The notes: a model not told the origin generated them from the sequence alone. A stretch of DNA of 64,000 bases from Heterocephalus glaber (GCF_000247695.1 NW_004624730.1:26754621-26818620); one strand, 5' to 3'. Positions 47,473 to 58,529 are shown, counted from the first letter of the stretch. Translations and numbers: made by a program.

Positions 47473-48178
47473 TGCAGATAGCTAAGTTAGTTAGAAATTA
47501 TTATAAGGCAGTTAGACGAAGCTGCTCCCTCAGCATAGAAAAACAACTGAGGCACATTCTCTGGTTAGCACTATAAAAAGAGAAAAGGTACTACCCCCCA
47601 ACTATTTGCCCTAGGCATAAATAGCATTACTGATATCCTAAACAGCCATAGATCTCCGCAGCCCATTTCCTTTCCAGAAATTCCTAGTTCATTCTATGTA
47701 TGCCTGCCACTTGAGACTAGCTTCCCTATTTGATCCCCATTTAATCAATATTAGCTGGGCGACTGTATTTGTAATCTTACTGGTTGATCATACTTTTGTC
47801 CCACCTTATGCCCACCTTGTGATTTCCCATTGGATCTTATTATTTGACTGTAGTTTTGTCACAACTTGAACCCACCTCACCTTGTGGCTTTGGGCTATAA
47901 AACACCTTTGAAAAGCAGGGTGGGCAGGCAACCCATTTTCCGGTCCCCCTTCTGTCTCCCTTAGACAGAAGCTATCTTTCTCTCAATACATTTTTCCTAC
48001 TTTTTTTTTTTTTTTGGTACTGGGGATCAAACTCAGGACCTTGCGCTTTCAAGACAGGAGTGGTGCCATTGAGCTAAATCCCTGGCCCAATTTTTCCTAC
48101 TTTTAACCTCCATTGTTTCTAGAATTCATTCTTCGATTTTAGAGAACATGAACTCGTGTTTCAGATATCTAGCAGGTT
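47473..48178 (+). mobile_element. Solo LTR, family not identified (+ copy)
   Basis: It begins TGCAGATAGCTAAGTTAG, has GGGCTATAAAACACC as a likely TATA region (47890), TCTCAATACA as a decayed poly(A) signal and ends near TATCTAGCA. A second copy lies in reverse at 48685-49267. The + copy carries an ID insertion at 48005. No internal viral genes are present. Confidence 0.75.
48005..48089 (-). mobile_element. ID SINE inside LTR
   Basis: Antisense ID with perfect duplication ATTTTTCCTACTTT at 47990 and 48090. Confidence 0.96.
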
Positions 48179-48424
48179 GGGAGTTATAATATTTCCCTTG
48201 TTTGGATTATCTTTGCTTATTTGGATACCATTTTTTGATTATTTGGTGCCCTATACCAACTTCAAGCCTGGGAAGGGAGAGAGAGGAAGAGGAAGGGGCT
48301 GCTGTCCCACAGTCCCCTTTTAGAGCCTGCACCCTCCACTGGGCCCAGCTCCTAAAGTTTCCACTCCTTCCCAGTGGTGCCACACTAGCAAGCAAACCTT
48401 TATCATAGGGACCTTTGGGGGACA

Positions 48425-48582
48425 CTCGTCATTCCAGGACTCTGGGAGGCCGAGGCAGGAGGATCACAGGTTTGAGCCCAGCCTGGGCAACTTATTGACC
48501 TAGTGAACCCTCTCTCAAAATTGAAAAAAAAGAAAAAAAAAGTAAACGGTTGGAGATGTAGCTCAGTGCAAAAAAAAAAATC
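48425..48582 (+). mobile_element. B1-dID composite, truncated
   Basis: A 5'-shortened B1 (CTCTGGGAGGCCGAGGCAGG), an A-rich linker and the start of an ID half (GGTTGGAGATGTAGCTCAGT) that breaks off into A residues. Confidence 0.75.
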
Positions 48583-48684
48583 CAAACTATAACAGTAAAG
48601 ATGACAACATTTCCAAGCATCAAATGTGGATATTGGGAGCTGGGAGAAAAACAGGAAGAGGAAAAGTCTTCCCAGTAACATTAT

Positions 48685-49267
48685 TATTATTATTTTTAAG
48701 AATAGAAAATATTTATTGGAAGAAAGCTTCTGTCTAAGAGAGACTGAAGGGGGACCGGAAAGTGGTTGCCCGGTCACCCCACTTCTCAAAGATGTTTTAT
48801 ACAGCAAAGCCATGTGGTGAGGTGGGTACAAAGTGGGACAAAACTATAAGACTCAAAGGAAATTTACAAGGTGGGCATGAGGTGGGACAAAACCATGACC
48901 AACCAGTAAGATTACAAGTACAGTCACCCAGGTAATACTGATTAAAAGGGGGTCAAATGGGGGAGCAAGTCAAGGAAGCAAGTGTACAAGGATTTTCAGT
49001 AAGAATGGGGGTCAGGGATATTTCCTGGAGAGGCTGGGTTAAGACCTTGACCCCCCACCCAGGTGATTGATACCTATTTAGAATATCAATCACTGCTATT
49101 CATCCTTCATGGGTGTGGTAGCTTCTCTTCTTTTACAATTTTGGCCTTCAGTGAATGTGCCTTCACTGTCCCCCATATTGGCTCCTTGATTGTCTTCTAT
49201 GTTGGCTCCTTCTGGGCTGGCCCTGTCTAACTGCCTGCAAGATATCTAATTAACTTACCTATCTGCA
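48685..49267 (-). mobile_element. Solo LTR, same family, opposite orientation
   Basis: Read on the minus strand it begins TGCAGATAGGTAAGTTAATT and ends about 20 bases after AATAAA followed by an A-rich AAT repeat. It shares the GGACCGGAAA block and neighbouring sequence with the + copy. The part after the poly(A) signal is missing. Confidence 0.75.
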
Positions 49268-49269
49268 AT

Positions 49270-49850
49270 ATTCCCACCTCTGAAGAAGCACCCCTAACTG
49301 CTGTGAGAGGGCAAAGGGCAAAGAACATTCTGGGTACTTCCAGCTGAAGAGGGTCATAGTTGTGATCAGCAGTTAGAGTTACTCTACAAAGGGTCTATCT
49401 AAAGGCCTTTGAGAGGCACCAGGCCTTGTCATCTTGGTAGCTGTATAGCTCTGAGTCTGGAAAAGCCAAAGAAACAGTTAAGAAAACAAGAGCCAAATTA
49501 TAAGATCAGCAGGATTGCTATGAATATGGCCAACAAGGGTTTCCATGGGGAGGAACTAGTAATAGCCTCCCACAAAGAGGATAAGAAGGTCCAGGGGACT
49601 TCAGAATCCAACATGGAAGTCGTATTGTATAGTTTAGCAGTTATGAGTTGTTTACAAGGTCGACCTGGTGGATCCAGGTAAAAGAAGTCTAGCACATTTG
49701 TCATTGGTTCCATTTGTATGACTGCTTGGAGTTTGGCAGCCTCTAGGCAAGAATAAGCAAAACTTTTAAGAAATTAGAGCAGGAAAAATCTAAGCATGAG
49801 CACACTAGAATGGTGGGGCAGGTTGGGAAGTCACACTTAGAAATCGAAAT
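49270..49850. other. Intergenic stretch
   Basis: No element recognised. A moderately long open frame at 49409-49681 has no family resemblance I can name and no gene structure. Confidence 0.55.
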
Positions 49851-49855
49851 AGTGA

Positions 49856-49932
49856 GGGCGGGGATTCACCTCAGCAGTGCCACCTGCTGCACAAGCACAA
49901 GGACACAAGTTCAATCCCTGGTACCGAAAAAA
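49856..49932 (+). mobile_element. ID SINE
   Basis: GGGCGGGGATTCACCTCAGC to CAATCCCTGGTACC. Flanks AGAAATCGAAATAGTGA (49839) and AGAAATTGAAATAGTGA (49933). Confidence 0.94.
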
Positions 49933-49949
49933 AGAAATTGAAATAGTGA

Positions 49950-51760
49950 TTGTAACCTGCTGGCTTTTATAGATTCTACCATAGTTTTTTTTTTCTAATG
50001 ATCCATAACTGTGGTCAGCTACTGGTGTAGCTGGAAACTGCCAGAAGGGGTCAGTGACTGGAGCCCCTTTTTATATCTAGCTTTATTACTATGGCATTAT
50101 TTTATACCTCTCTTGGTTATTCTTTTCTGCTGAGTGTTTAAGACCAACTTAAAGTGAGACCTGTGTCAATCAGCATGAACCTCTTGCTGTCTATCAAGGT
50201 CAGTTAAGTCTCTTCAGGCATTACTTTGGAACCATGCATAGAGCCTCTCAGCTCCTCTGTCAGCCCAGTAACATTATTGAAACAGAAATGAAGCCGCTAC
50301 AGATAACCATGCTGCCCACAAAGCCCAGGGTAGTTGAGGCCCCAAACTTGGAAGAATGAACTGTGCCACTGGAATCACCCCAAAGATTCACTGACTAACA
50401 CTTAATCAGTATCAGCTATACTCATCCTCTCATCCAAAATGTGGCATGGGAATCTAAAATTTTTATGTCATGAGTGTTTTATAATCAACAAAATACACTA
50501 GAAAAGTCATATACCTATGGTATTTATTAGTTAAAAATAAGCAAGCAAACATTCAGACATTAGATCTCCATGATAAAAAAAAAAAAAGAGACTTCCCTTC
50601 AGATACGGTGATTCTTGAACTTACCAGAGCCCCCTAATCACCTGGAACCCTGCTAGACAGATGCAGATTCCCAATTCCCATTCAGGAAGTCGGGGAAATT
50701 CACACTTCACACTAATAACTTAGGATATTCTAAAGCAGATTATTCTATTCTATTTTTCTATTCTAGAGCCATTCCCTCTGCTATGAACCCTGCTCTGAGA
50801 TTAACTTTATTTTTTCCTTTGTATTTAATATCTTTATTCACACTCAAAAGTCATAGAGCTCCTCAACAAAGGATGTACAGGTGAATGTTAAAAAAAAAAA
50901 AAGAAAAGAAAGAAACAAAAATTTCTGTTACGTGCCTATCCATCCCCCTCTCAGCCTGAGCCTGTGGCTCTCAGAGCTGGGCCTGGCTACTGCGTCCAAC
51001 AAAGCCACCCCGCTGCCCTCTAACGGCAACTCCGCTCAGCCACTAGGGGGCAGCAAATAACAGGTCAACCGGCAGGCGATTTCTTGGAGTGCGGGATTGG
51101 CCATCTTTCTAGAATCCATTTTTTCTCCAATGCTTTCCATCAAGAACAGTTTCCAGAGAACTCATAACCACAAAGCGTGGAAATGAGAGCAAACAAGTCA
51201 ATCAAAGATAGGAAGGTATCAGTGTGAGGCACTCTTCGTACAGCTACCGGCTAATGGGGGCCAACAGTTAACAAATTACCTCTTAGGTTCCTTGGTTGCT
51301 AAGTATGAAAAATGGCCTGGGAAGGAGAGAGGGTAAAGCTCACAAAAAGGAAGGCGGAGGATATTTATTGGCCACCTACAGATTACCGGTGTTTTGCGTA
51401 AGTCACTTCTCTTCACCCCACCAGTCTCTCATCATGCCCCCTCTTTTCATTTTTATAAAGACAATTTTACACACAAAGAAACTGAACTTCCAAGACTTTC
51501 AGAGACTTGGCCTGGCCCACAATGATAATAACAACTGCATGGCACTGAGCATCTTCACTGGTGGTAGGCATGAAGCCCAGGGCAGCTGTGTGGAGGAGGT
51601 GCCCACACATGCCCTTTCTCAGCAGTCCCACACCACCTACAGGCTGGTGCTGTGCCCCCCCTCCACTAGTTGTGCATCCCTCTTCTGATTCTCTGAACCT
51701 CTTATTTTACCCTCTGCTAAGCTCACACATTGACTCTCATTCTAGAGTGCAAGTGTTAAT
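49950..51760. other. Intergenic stretch
   Basis: Apparently unique sequence apart from A runs. No gene is supported. Confidence 0.55.
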
Positions 51761-51769
51761 AACTATTCT

Positions 51770-51850
51770 TTTTTTGGTACCGGGGATCAAACTTTGGACC
51801 TTGAGCTTGAGAGGCAGGTGGCAGCATCACTGAGCTAAATCTCCGGCCCC
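51770..51850 (-). mobile_element. ID SINE
   Basis: TTTTTTTGGTACCGGGGATC to CTGAGCTAAATCTCCGGCCC. Flanks are only partly alike. Confidence 0.9.
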
Positions 51851-52682
51851 AAAAGTTATTCATTTTTGCTAATCCTACAAATTAATTTTCTCTATCTATT
51901 GCCCAACTTCTCCATCTATAGATATTTTTATGTAAGCTTTTTCCAAACAGTTCCTAATCTAAAGGGCAGACATGTTGGGTCTTCTGGTTGGGCAGTAAGT
52001 AAAATGCTTTGCAATTTGCTTTGCTAAAATTACATCATTTATGGGAATTAGAGTTACTACAAAATCAGTTTCTCAGTCTCCCAGCTGTTGCAGCTCACAG
52101 ACTCTCAAAAATGCCACATTAAAAGTAGTGTGTGTCCGTGTATGTGACACAAGCCTGTTTATCTCCTCAAAGTAGACAATTGTTCACACACTAGGGGGAC
52201 AGTGACACAAGAGGATTTTAGTCACCTGAAAGTGAGTGCTTCATAGGTAAGCAGAATCAGGAATGAGACCCAAAAAGGTGAAGTGGATTTCTGGAGGAGA
52301 CAATTATACCTGTCATTTCTGGTACAGCTGGCCCTGGTCCCTGACTTCCAAGACAGAGGGTTTTTTTTGGGGGGGGGGGTTGTTTGTTTATCTGCTCTTC
52401 TTCACAACTCAACCTTTGACAATGCTGAAAAAAAGACTGAATTGGGTAAAAAGACTCAGTGTTGTGACTCAGCTGCCTAAATGACTCTGAAAGCATCATA
52501 CTATTTCAACGAAAGTACGTGTTCACACCCACATCTGCACACAGGAACTGAAGATGCCTATTCGCTGCAACACAGTAGCTGTCCATATACACAGTTTCCT
52601 AACTTTTCTGCCTCTGTGCCCTCGTTTGCCAGGTCCCCATTCCCAGGTCCTCTGCTTGCTCTCCTCATCTTACCTCACCATT

Positions 52683-52686
<4 letters not shown>

Positions 52687-52725
<39 letters not shown>
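52687..52725 (+). repeat. (CT)n microsatellite
   Basis: About 19 CT units. Confidence 0.95.
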
Positions 52726-52727
<2 letters not shown>

Positions 52728-52914
52728 GAACTTTATTAGGATCTACTTGGTGCTAACTGCATAATCCATATCAACATCCACGATGGATCAAAAATATGCA
52801 AAGAAAAAGAAAATTGTGTCTTTCTTGAACATGCATAGACTTTGATCATTATCTCCTAAACAAGACAGCATCACAGCTATTGGCATGGCACTGATGTTGG
52901 TTTAGGTATTATTA

Positions 52915-53075
52915 GTAATCTAGAGCTGATTTAAAGTACCTGGGAGGATGTAAGGAGGTTGTGTGTGAGCATTGTGACACTTTGTAGAAGGGACTTGAGT
53001 ATCTGAAAAGTTTGGTATCTGCAAGGGGTCCTGGAACCCACCTTGTGTCTATTGAATGATGTCTGTATGGAAGTC
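52915..53075. mobile_element. MER2-like DNA transposon fragment
   Basis: AATCTAGAGCTGATTTAAAG, CTGGGAGGATGTAAGGAGG, GGGACTTGAGTATCTGAAAA and AGGGGTCCTGGAACCCACC correspond to the half of MER2 opposite to the one best seen at 32342. Confidence 0.7.
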
Positions 53076-53339
53076 TTTTGAAGGAAGAGTCCATGGTTTC
53101 TGTTTTTTCCTGTGCTTTACCATCAAATAGATCTTTGTGTGTGAAGAAGGCCACTAGCTTCTCTTCATTTTGGTTTATTTTTACTTTTCAATTTGTTTTA
53201 AGTCATTCTACTATTCAATGTCTTCTACTTTTGTGTAGGATAAACTGCAAGTCTGGAGTAGAGCAAACAAGTCCCTTTAAGAGTTACTCTCCATCTATTT
53301 TATTTAGATTCATCTCCCACCTCAGTGCTCCACACACTG

Positions 53340-53640
53340 TTCTTCCAAGGCCAGGGACCTTCTTGTCACTCCTCTTTCAAAACGCTGTGCTTTTGTGTGT
53401 GCTGTTTTCATTACCTGAAATGCCTAGGAAACTCCTTGGAGTTCCTGTCTGACATTGCTCAGGCCCTTTTGTCTTTCTCTACCCTGAGCTGCTGCAACTC
53501 TGTCCCTGACGGATGGCCCTAAATAAACTGTGATCTTCTCTAAAGAAGGGATTGAGTTTTCTTCCTCCTTGTATATCCTGTGCTTGGCTAGTGCTTCAGA
53601 CATACCAAGGGCTCTGCCATCTACTTACTTATGATGATCG
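53340..53640 (+). mobile_element. L2-like LINE trace
   Basis: The wording around TTACCTGAAATGCCTAGGAA and GTATATCCTGTGCTTGGC recalls the L2 3' end. Weak. Confidence 0.4.
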
Positions 53641-53652
53641 AAAGGCTGAGTT

Positions 53653-53740
53653 CAATATATATATATATATTTGTGGTTGATATTTTTTGGTTAATATATT
53701 GATATATATTAATATATTGATATATTTTGGTTAATATCAA
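53653..53740. repeat. AT-rich low-complexity tract
   Basis: (TA)n followed by imperfect GATATATTTTGGTTAATAT units. Confidence 0.85.
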
Positions 53741-53743
53741 TTA

Positions 53744-53960
53744 GTGAACCTCAGAATACTGAGAAATGTCAAGGAAAGTTCTAAGTGTCCTATTTTCTTC
53801 AGTATTCTCAAGAGAAACCAAATCTGGCTTAAAACCGGGGACCTCAGACCCACCCAGTTTTCTCCATCTCCTGGAAACATAGCTGGCTGTCAGTTTGGTG
53901 AGAAGTTATTTGAGGATAAAATGTTAATTCCCCAGCCTAATACTTGTAATTATTTATTTT
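53744..53960 (+). repeat. Unidentified repeat, left arm of an inverted pair
   Basis: The block around GAGAAACCAAATCTGGCTTA at 53812 recurs in reverse in 54114-54392, with further similarity on both sides over about 110 bases. The family is unknown to me. Confidence 0.6.
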
Positions 53961-53985
53961 TTTTATGAAGCTCTTTATTCAGCCT

Positions 53986-54087
53986 ATTTTTTTTTTTTTT
54001 TTTTTTGGTCTGTGCTAGGGATGGAACCCTGGCCTTGTACATGCTAGGCAAGTAAGTGCTCTATCACTGAGATACATGCCTAGTCCT
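53986..54087 (-). mobile_element. Old ID-like SINE between the inverted arms
   Basis: A long T run, CTGTGCTAGGGATGGAACCC, ACATGCTAGGCAAGTAAGTG and CTATCACTGAGATACATGCC. Confidence 0.8.
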
Positions 54088-54099
54088 CTTTAGTGTTCT

Positions 54100-54392
54100 T
54101 ACAGAGAGACACACTAGCATTTAAATCCCATGCTTTGCATAATTGCATAACCCATCAACAGGAACCAATGACCAGGCCTGGCTTCATGTATTCTCCCATG
54201 AGTCTCACAGGGCTCCCCTGTCAGAAGAACCCCACTCTCGAAGCATTTCCTACCACTGAGTTCATCTGGAGTAGGTCTGAGTACATTGGTCTTAAGCCAG
54301 ATTTGGTTTCTCCTGAGGACAAGGACAAATACAAGGTGAACCTTAGGATGTTCTCTAACATCTCCCAACATTCTCAGAGTCACTAATATCAA
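54100..54392 (-). repeat. Unidentified repeat, right arm of the inverted pair
   Basis: The reverse complement shares the GAGAAACCAAATCTGGCTTA core with the left arm and runs about 290 bases. An open frame through it shows no known protein. Confidence 0.6.
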
Positions 54393-54612
54393 TCAGAGTG
54401 AAAATATGCATATTGATCTCAACCATTCATTCATTTATTCATCAATAATGAATAACCTCTGTTTTGTTAAAGGCACTGACTGGGCACGAGAATTATAATG
54501 TTGAAAAATTCACTCCCTTTTCTACAGGAGTTTACAGTTCAATCAGGGTCATGCTTTATGGGACAGAGTTATTTTAGTGAATCTATGAGCATCTGGAATT
54601 CAATATAAGTGC

Positions 54613-54664
54613 ATACGCTCGCGCGTGCGTGTGTGTGCGCGCGCGTGTGTGTGCGCGTGCGCAC
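54613..54664. repeat. Alternating CG/TG tract (Z-DNA-prone)
   Basis: CGCGCGTGCGTGTGTGTGCG-like alternation for about 50 bases, with many CpG steps in otherwise CpG-poor DNA. Confidence 0.9.
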
Positions 54665-55094
54665 GAACAGCATCTAAACCTGCTTATCAGGTTTTCAGAG
54701 CCTTCAAAGACTGAAAAGTAAAAGGCACTGGTTGATTGTTTGGTGGGTGTTGAAATTTCAGACATTGCAGAGAAAGTTATAATGTCTCACATTAAGTTCT
54801 GCTTTGAGGACCAGGCTCTCAGGGCTGTCCCTGAAACAAATGCCCTCTGTTTTAGGGGCAGACTTCATAGACTCATCTTTTTCCAGTGATCAGAAACTTT
54901 ACTGTTCTGGGCAGGAAATCAGCTTCACCAATTTTAACCTAGATCCTACAAGATCTTTTTATATGTGCTTCCATGGGCATTAAACAAATGATATATACAG
55001 GAGCTATAATGTCCTCACAACATTTAATTATAATGTAAAAGATCTAGTGTCCCATGAAAAAAACCTACAACATAAGTGGTCGTAATTATCTTTT

Positions 55095-55220
55095 CGGGGC
55101 AGGGATTTAGCTCAGTGGCACCATGCCTGCCTTGAAAACACAAGGTCCTGAGTTCGATCCCCAGTACCAAAAAAACAAACAAAAAACAAGAAAAAACAAC
55201 AACAAAGAAAACCAAACACA
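55095..55220 (+). mobile_element. ID SINE with long A/C tail
   Basis: CGGGGCAGGGATTTAGCTCA to ATCCCCAGTACC and a 60-base tail of A with C. Perfect duplication TAATTATCTTTT at 55083 and 55221. Confidence 0.96.
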
Positions 55221-55274
55221 TAATTATCTTTTTCATTGGAAATGCTAACTCTTGAATTTTACATACATTGTAAT

Positions 55275-55372
55275 AAAGAAAGAATTGAAAAGAGGAAAGA
55301 AGGAAGAAAGGAAGGGAAGGAGCGAAGGAAATGGAAAGGAAAGAAGAGGAAAGGAAAAGAAAGGAAAGAAGG
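55275..55372 (+). repeat. GGAAA-rich purine tract
   Basis: Imperfect GGAAA/GGAAG units immediately before the hAT element. Confidence 0.9.
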
Positions 55373-55390
55373 CTTAAAAACCCTATAGAC

Positions 55391-55582
55391 CAGTGGTAGG
55401 GAACCCATGGTATATGTATTATTTGTTTTTCTTTTAAAACAAAAGAAGCTAATGTATGAGTTGTTTTTTCTAAACTAAAGCCTCCGTATTCAGGTTTGAA
55501 TGCATTGTTGGCACTTGGTGATAAATAAGTGGGTTTTGGTTTGCAGTCTTGGCACTTGTCTCTAAGAGATTTGCTATCACTG
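55391..55582 (-). mobile_element. Non-autonomous hAT element, SPIN-like
   Basis: 192 bases with terminal inverted repeats: left CAGTGGTAGGGAACCC and right, in reverse, CAGTGATAGCAAATCT match at 11 of 16. The 8-base flanks CTATAGAC and TTTCAGAT are poorly conserved copies. The interior (TATTCAGGTTTGAATGC, GGCACTTGGTGATAAATAAG, GTGGGTTTTGGTTTGCAG) strongly recalls one end of SPIN elements as I remember them. No transposase is encoded. Confidence 0.75.
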
Positions 55583-55939
55583 TTTCAGATGCACAAATCC
55601 CAGCTCTGAGCTGGTTTGGCTAAGGCACAGGTTTGCTTGATGTCTAGATTGCTCAAGTAGCTGGATGTGATTAGCAGCAAGGCTTATCATTCTGTTGTTT
55701 GGTGACAGATTCATTTAGTCAACTAAATTTTCTGAAAAGTTACTTTCCCGTTTTACAACCTAACTTTCTCTAGTGTTCTCTCTGCAACTACTTGCTTCCT
55801 GGGGAATATAATGCACCAAAAAATTATTTCATTCAATAAATACTGGACATCCACTATGCCCTGGGCAAGCCCTGTATGCCCAAGGAACTGACTATGGTCA
55901 ACAAAACAAACCAAGCTGCCTGCCTCACGAAGACTGTCA

Positions 55940-56240
55940 AGTACCTGTTTTCATTTACACTACCACTAACAGTGCATTAGTTGTTCCCATTTCCCCATAT
56001 CCCTGCCAGCACTTGGTGTTGCCAGTCTTTTTAATTTTTTTGAAATTTGCTAGAAGTGAAATGGTGTATCATCATCTAAATTTCTAATCAGTTAATGAGA
56101 TTGAAAATTAGCTGGCACTCAGTTTCATCTTCTTTGTATTTTCTATATATATTGTTGGCTTATATTTCTATCAAGCTGTTTTTCTTACTGATTTGTAAGA
56201 GTTTGTCATACATCCTGGGTTATTTTAGGTCTGGTTGCCA
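55940..56240 (-). mobile_element. L1 fragment, antisense
   Basis: TTTACACTACCACTAACAGT, CCATATCCCTGCCAGCACTT and GAAATGGTGTATCATCATCT are antisense L1 landmarks. Diverged. Confidence 0.75.
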
Positions 56241-56536
56241 GAAGTAAGCCCTTGTATCAGGATTACAAGTGATTTATTTTTTAAAAACTTAGAAAGGATT
56301 ATGGAAGTGTGTATTTATAGGAGAAATATAAGAGAGTAGTGAAAGAGGGAAAATGAAGAAACAAAGAAAGAGTGTACTCCCAAAGTGTCACAGAGGTGGT
56401 CTCTGCCTGACCCCCAGGGAACTCTGTGGGGGACTCACTCATCACTGACCAAGGGCTGTGCTAGAGAATGTTATGCTCTCCTTGTGTTTCTAGCTTTCTG
56501 TGTATGTGGGGGCAAATAGATCCTGGCCATACTTTT

Positions 56537-56616
56537 TTGGGGGGTACTGGGGATCGAATTTGGGACCTTGGGCTTTCAAGGCAAGGGGCAGCACCACTGA
56601 GCTAAATCCCCAGCTC
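56537..56616 (-). mobile_element. ID SINE
   Basis: Antisense ID with flanks CCTGGCCATACTTTT (56522) and CCTGGCCATATTTTT (56617). Confidence 0.94.
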
Positions 56617-56711
56617 CCTGGCCATATTTTTAAGAGCTAGAGGTGCTGACTTTTAGAAGTAAAAACACTCTGGGATCGGGGAGTAAAATGCACAAAAATG
56701 ATGATGAGGAA

Positions 56712-56851
56712 AGCAGGGTGTGATGGCACATGCTTCTAATCCCAGGACTCAGGAGGCTGAGGAGCCACAGGCTACATACTGAGGTCAAGGCTAGCCTGGA
56801 CTACATACCAAGACCCCATCTCATAAAACACAACAAAAACAAAACCAAACG
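56712..56851 (+). mobile_element. B1 SINE
   Basis: AGCAGGGTGTGATGGCACAT to CAAGACCCCATCTCATAAAA. Confidence 0.9.
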
Positions 56852-57000
56852 AAAATGGTAAGGAGGAAAAAAGAAAAAAAGGTAAGGAGGAATCTAAGGT
56901 GATCTGGCTGGAAAACTGGTAGCATCCACTAAAGTCACTGCATTATGAAAAAAATAACTCAATTTCACTATTAGTTCAAGGAATGTAATCTGACTCAGTC

Positions 57001-57545
57001 ACTTTCTTTGTCACTGGACAAAATACCCAACACCTGCAACTTAAAGGAGGAAAAGAGGTTTATCTTGGCTCAGGTTTTGTTTGTTTGTGGTGGTGGTGGG
57101 TACTGGGGATTGAACCCAAGGCCTTCTCTCTGAGCTACATCTCCAGCCCTTTTGAGACCTCTCACTGCATTGCCCAGGCTGGGCTTGCACATATGGTCTT
57201 CCTGCCTCAGCCTCCCAGAGTGCTGGGATTACAAACATGTGCCACCACACCCAGCTTGGCTCATGTTTTCAGTCCATGGTCAGCTAGCTCCAAAGCAGAA
57301 ACAGGATGGCAGAGGAGCATAGAAGAGGAAAAGCTGCTCACATCATGGTGGCCAGGAAGCAGAGAGCAAGGGAGGAGCCGGGAGAGAGACACCCTTCCCG
57401 GTCATGACCCCTGCTTTTCCCACCAGGCCCCATGTCCCAACAGCACATTCCGGGCAGTCAGCATCCCATGATCCAGTCGCCTGCCAAACGCAAGGCTTCT
57501 GAGGCCATCTTAGAGCTAAAGCACCACACCATCTACAACAGCAAC
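57001..57545 (-). mobile_element. MaLR-like LTR split by a SINE
   Basis: The pieces 57001-57078 (GTCACTGGACAAAATACCC) and 57256-57545 (CAGTCCATGGTCAGCTAGCT onward) rejoin into one antisense LTR of the type at 44975 when the SINE between them is removed. Confidence 0.7.
57079..57255 (-). mobile_element. B1-dID composite SINE with clear target duplication
   Basis: In antisense: ID half (GGTACTGGGGATTGAACCCA to GAGCTACATCTCCAGCCC), then B1 half (TTTTGAGACCTCTCACTGCA to CATGTGCCACCACACCCAGC). One duplication, TTGGCTCAGGTTTT (57065) and TTGGCTCATGTTTT (57256), encloses both halves. Confidence 0.92.
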
Positions 57546-57604
57546 ACACCTTCCACCTATTGTATTTGCAAAGATTTAAGGTATAAGAAACATCTACCCA
57601 TAGG

Positions 57605-57905
57605 ATGGCAATAATGACAGGATTTGCATACACTGTTGGAAACATAAATTGGTTCAAGTCCTTTTTGGGGAAAATATTTGACAGAAGCGATCAAATTTTA
57701 AAATCACATATCGCTGGATACATTGGTTCTTTTCCTAGGAATTTATCTCTAGCCACGGTCACACAAAAGCAGACTGTTCACTTACCATTATTTGTAGAGT
57801 AAGAAACTGAAAACTACCAATAGGTGACAACCATACAAAGGAATATTATTTGTGGTTTAAAATAATGAAATATATAACTGTATGTATTGGCATGGAGAGA
57901 AGTTC
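57605..57905 (+). mobile_element. Old L1 fragment, sense
   Basis: CACTGTTGGAAACATAAATTG and CATACAAAGGAATATTATTTG are sense-strand L1 3' landmarks. Confidence 0.7.
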
Positions 57906-57919
57906 ATGAGACACTGGAT

Positions 57920-58105
57920 CTATCCGTTGCTCGCTGTGTGACCCTGTGCAAATACTTAACCTTTCTACACCTCCACATCTTCAACTGTCAAATGAGGACA
58001 ATAATAATATTATTATGTTTGTTGTATAGATTAAGTTATATATCATATCTATCAAGTGTTTTACATAGTGCCTAGCACATACTCAACAAGTATAAAATGC
58101 AAGTG
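57920..58105 (+). mobile_element. MIR SINE
   Basis: GCTCGCTGTGTGACCCTGTG, TCAAATGAGGACAATAATAA and GTGCCTAGCACATACTCAAC. Confidence 0.88.
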
Positions 58106-58321
58106 TCAAAATAGTATACGTAATTGTTTCTTTGTTTAAAGTCCAATTATAGGGAAAAAAAATTCTGGCATACTTTTTTCTTAAGTCTGACATTTGGGAG
58201 AAACAGAACTTTTACTTTTTTACTTAATATATGTTGGAACTTAACATTTTCAACAATGAGCACTTATTTCCTTAAAAGTGCTGATGAAATGAAACAAAAT
58301 TTTTTAAAAAGATGCCTAAGA

Positions 58322-58520
58322 CTTCTGGGTGTAGTGGCCCTCACCTGTAATGCCAGTACTCTGGGAGGCTGAGACAGGAAGATCACAAGTTTGAGTCTAG
58401 CCTGGGCAAATTAGCAACTTAGTGAGAACTTGTATCAAAAAAAAAAAAAATTAAAACAAGATGGGGATGTGACGCACAGAAAAGGTTCTGGGTTCAATTC
58501 CTAGTACCACTAAAAACAAA
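58322..58520 (+). mobile_element. B1-dID composite SINE
   Basis: B1 half (CTGGGTGTAGTGGCCCTCAC), A-rich linker and ID-like half (GATGGGGATGTGACGCACAG to TTCAATTCCTAGTACCAC). Confidence 0.8.
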
Positions 58521-58529
58521 ATGCATGAG

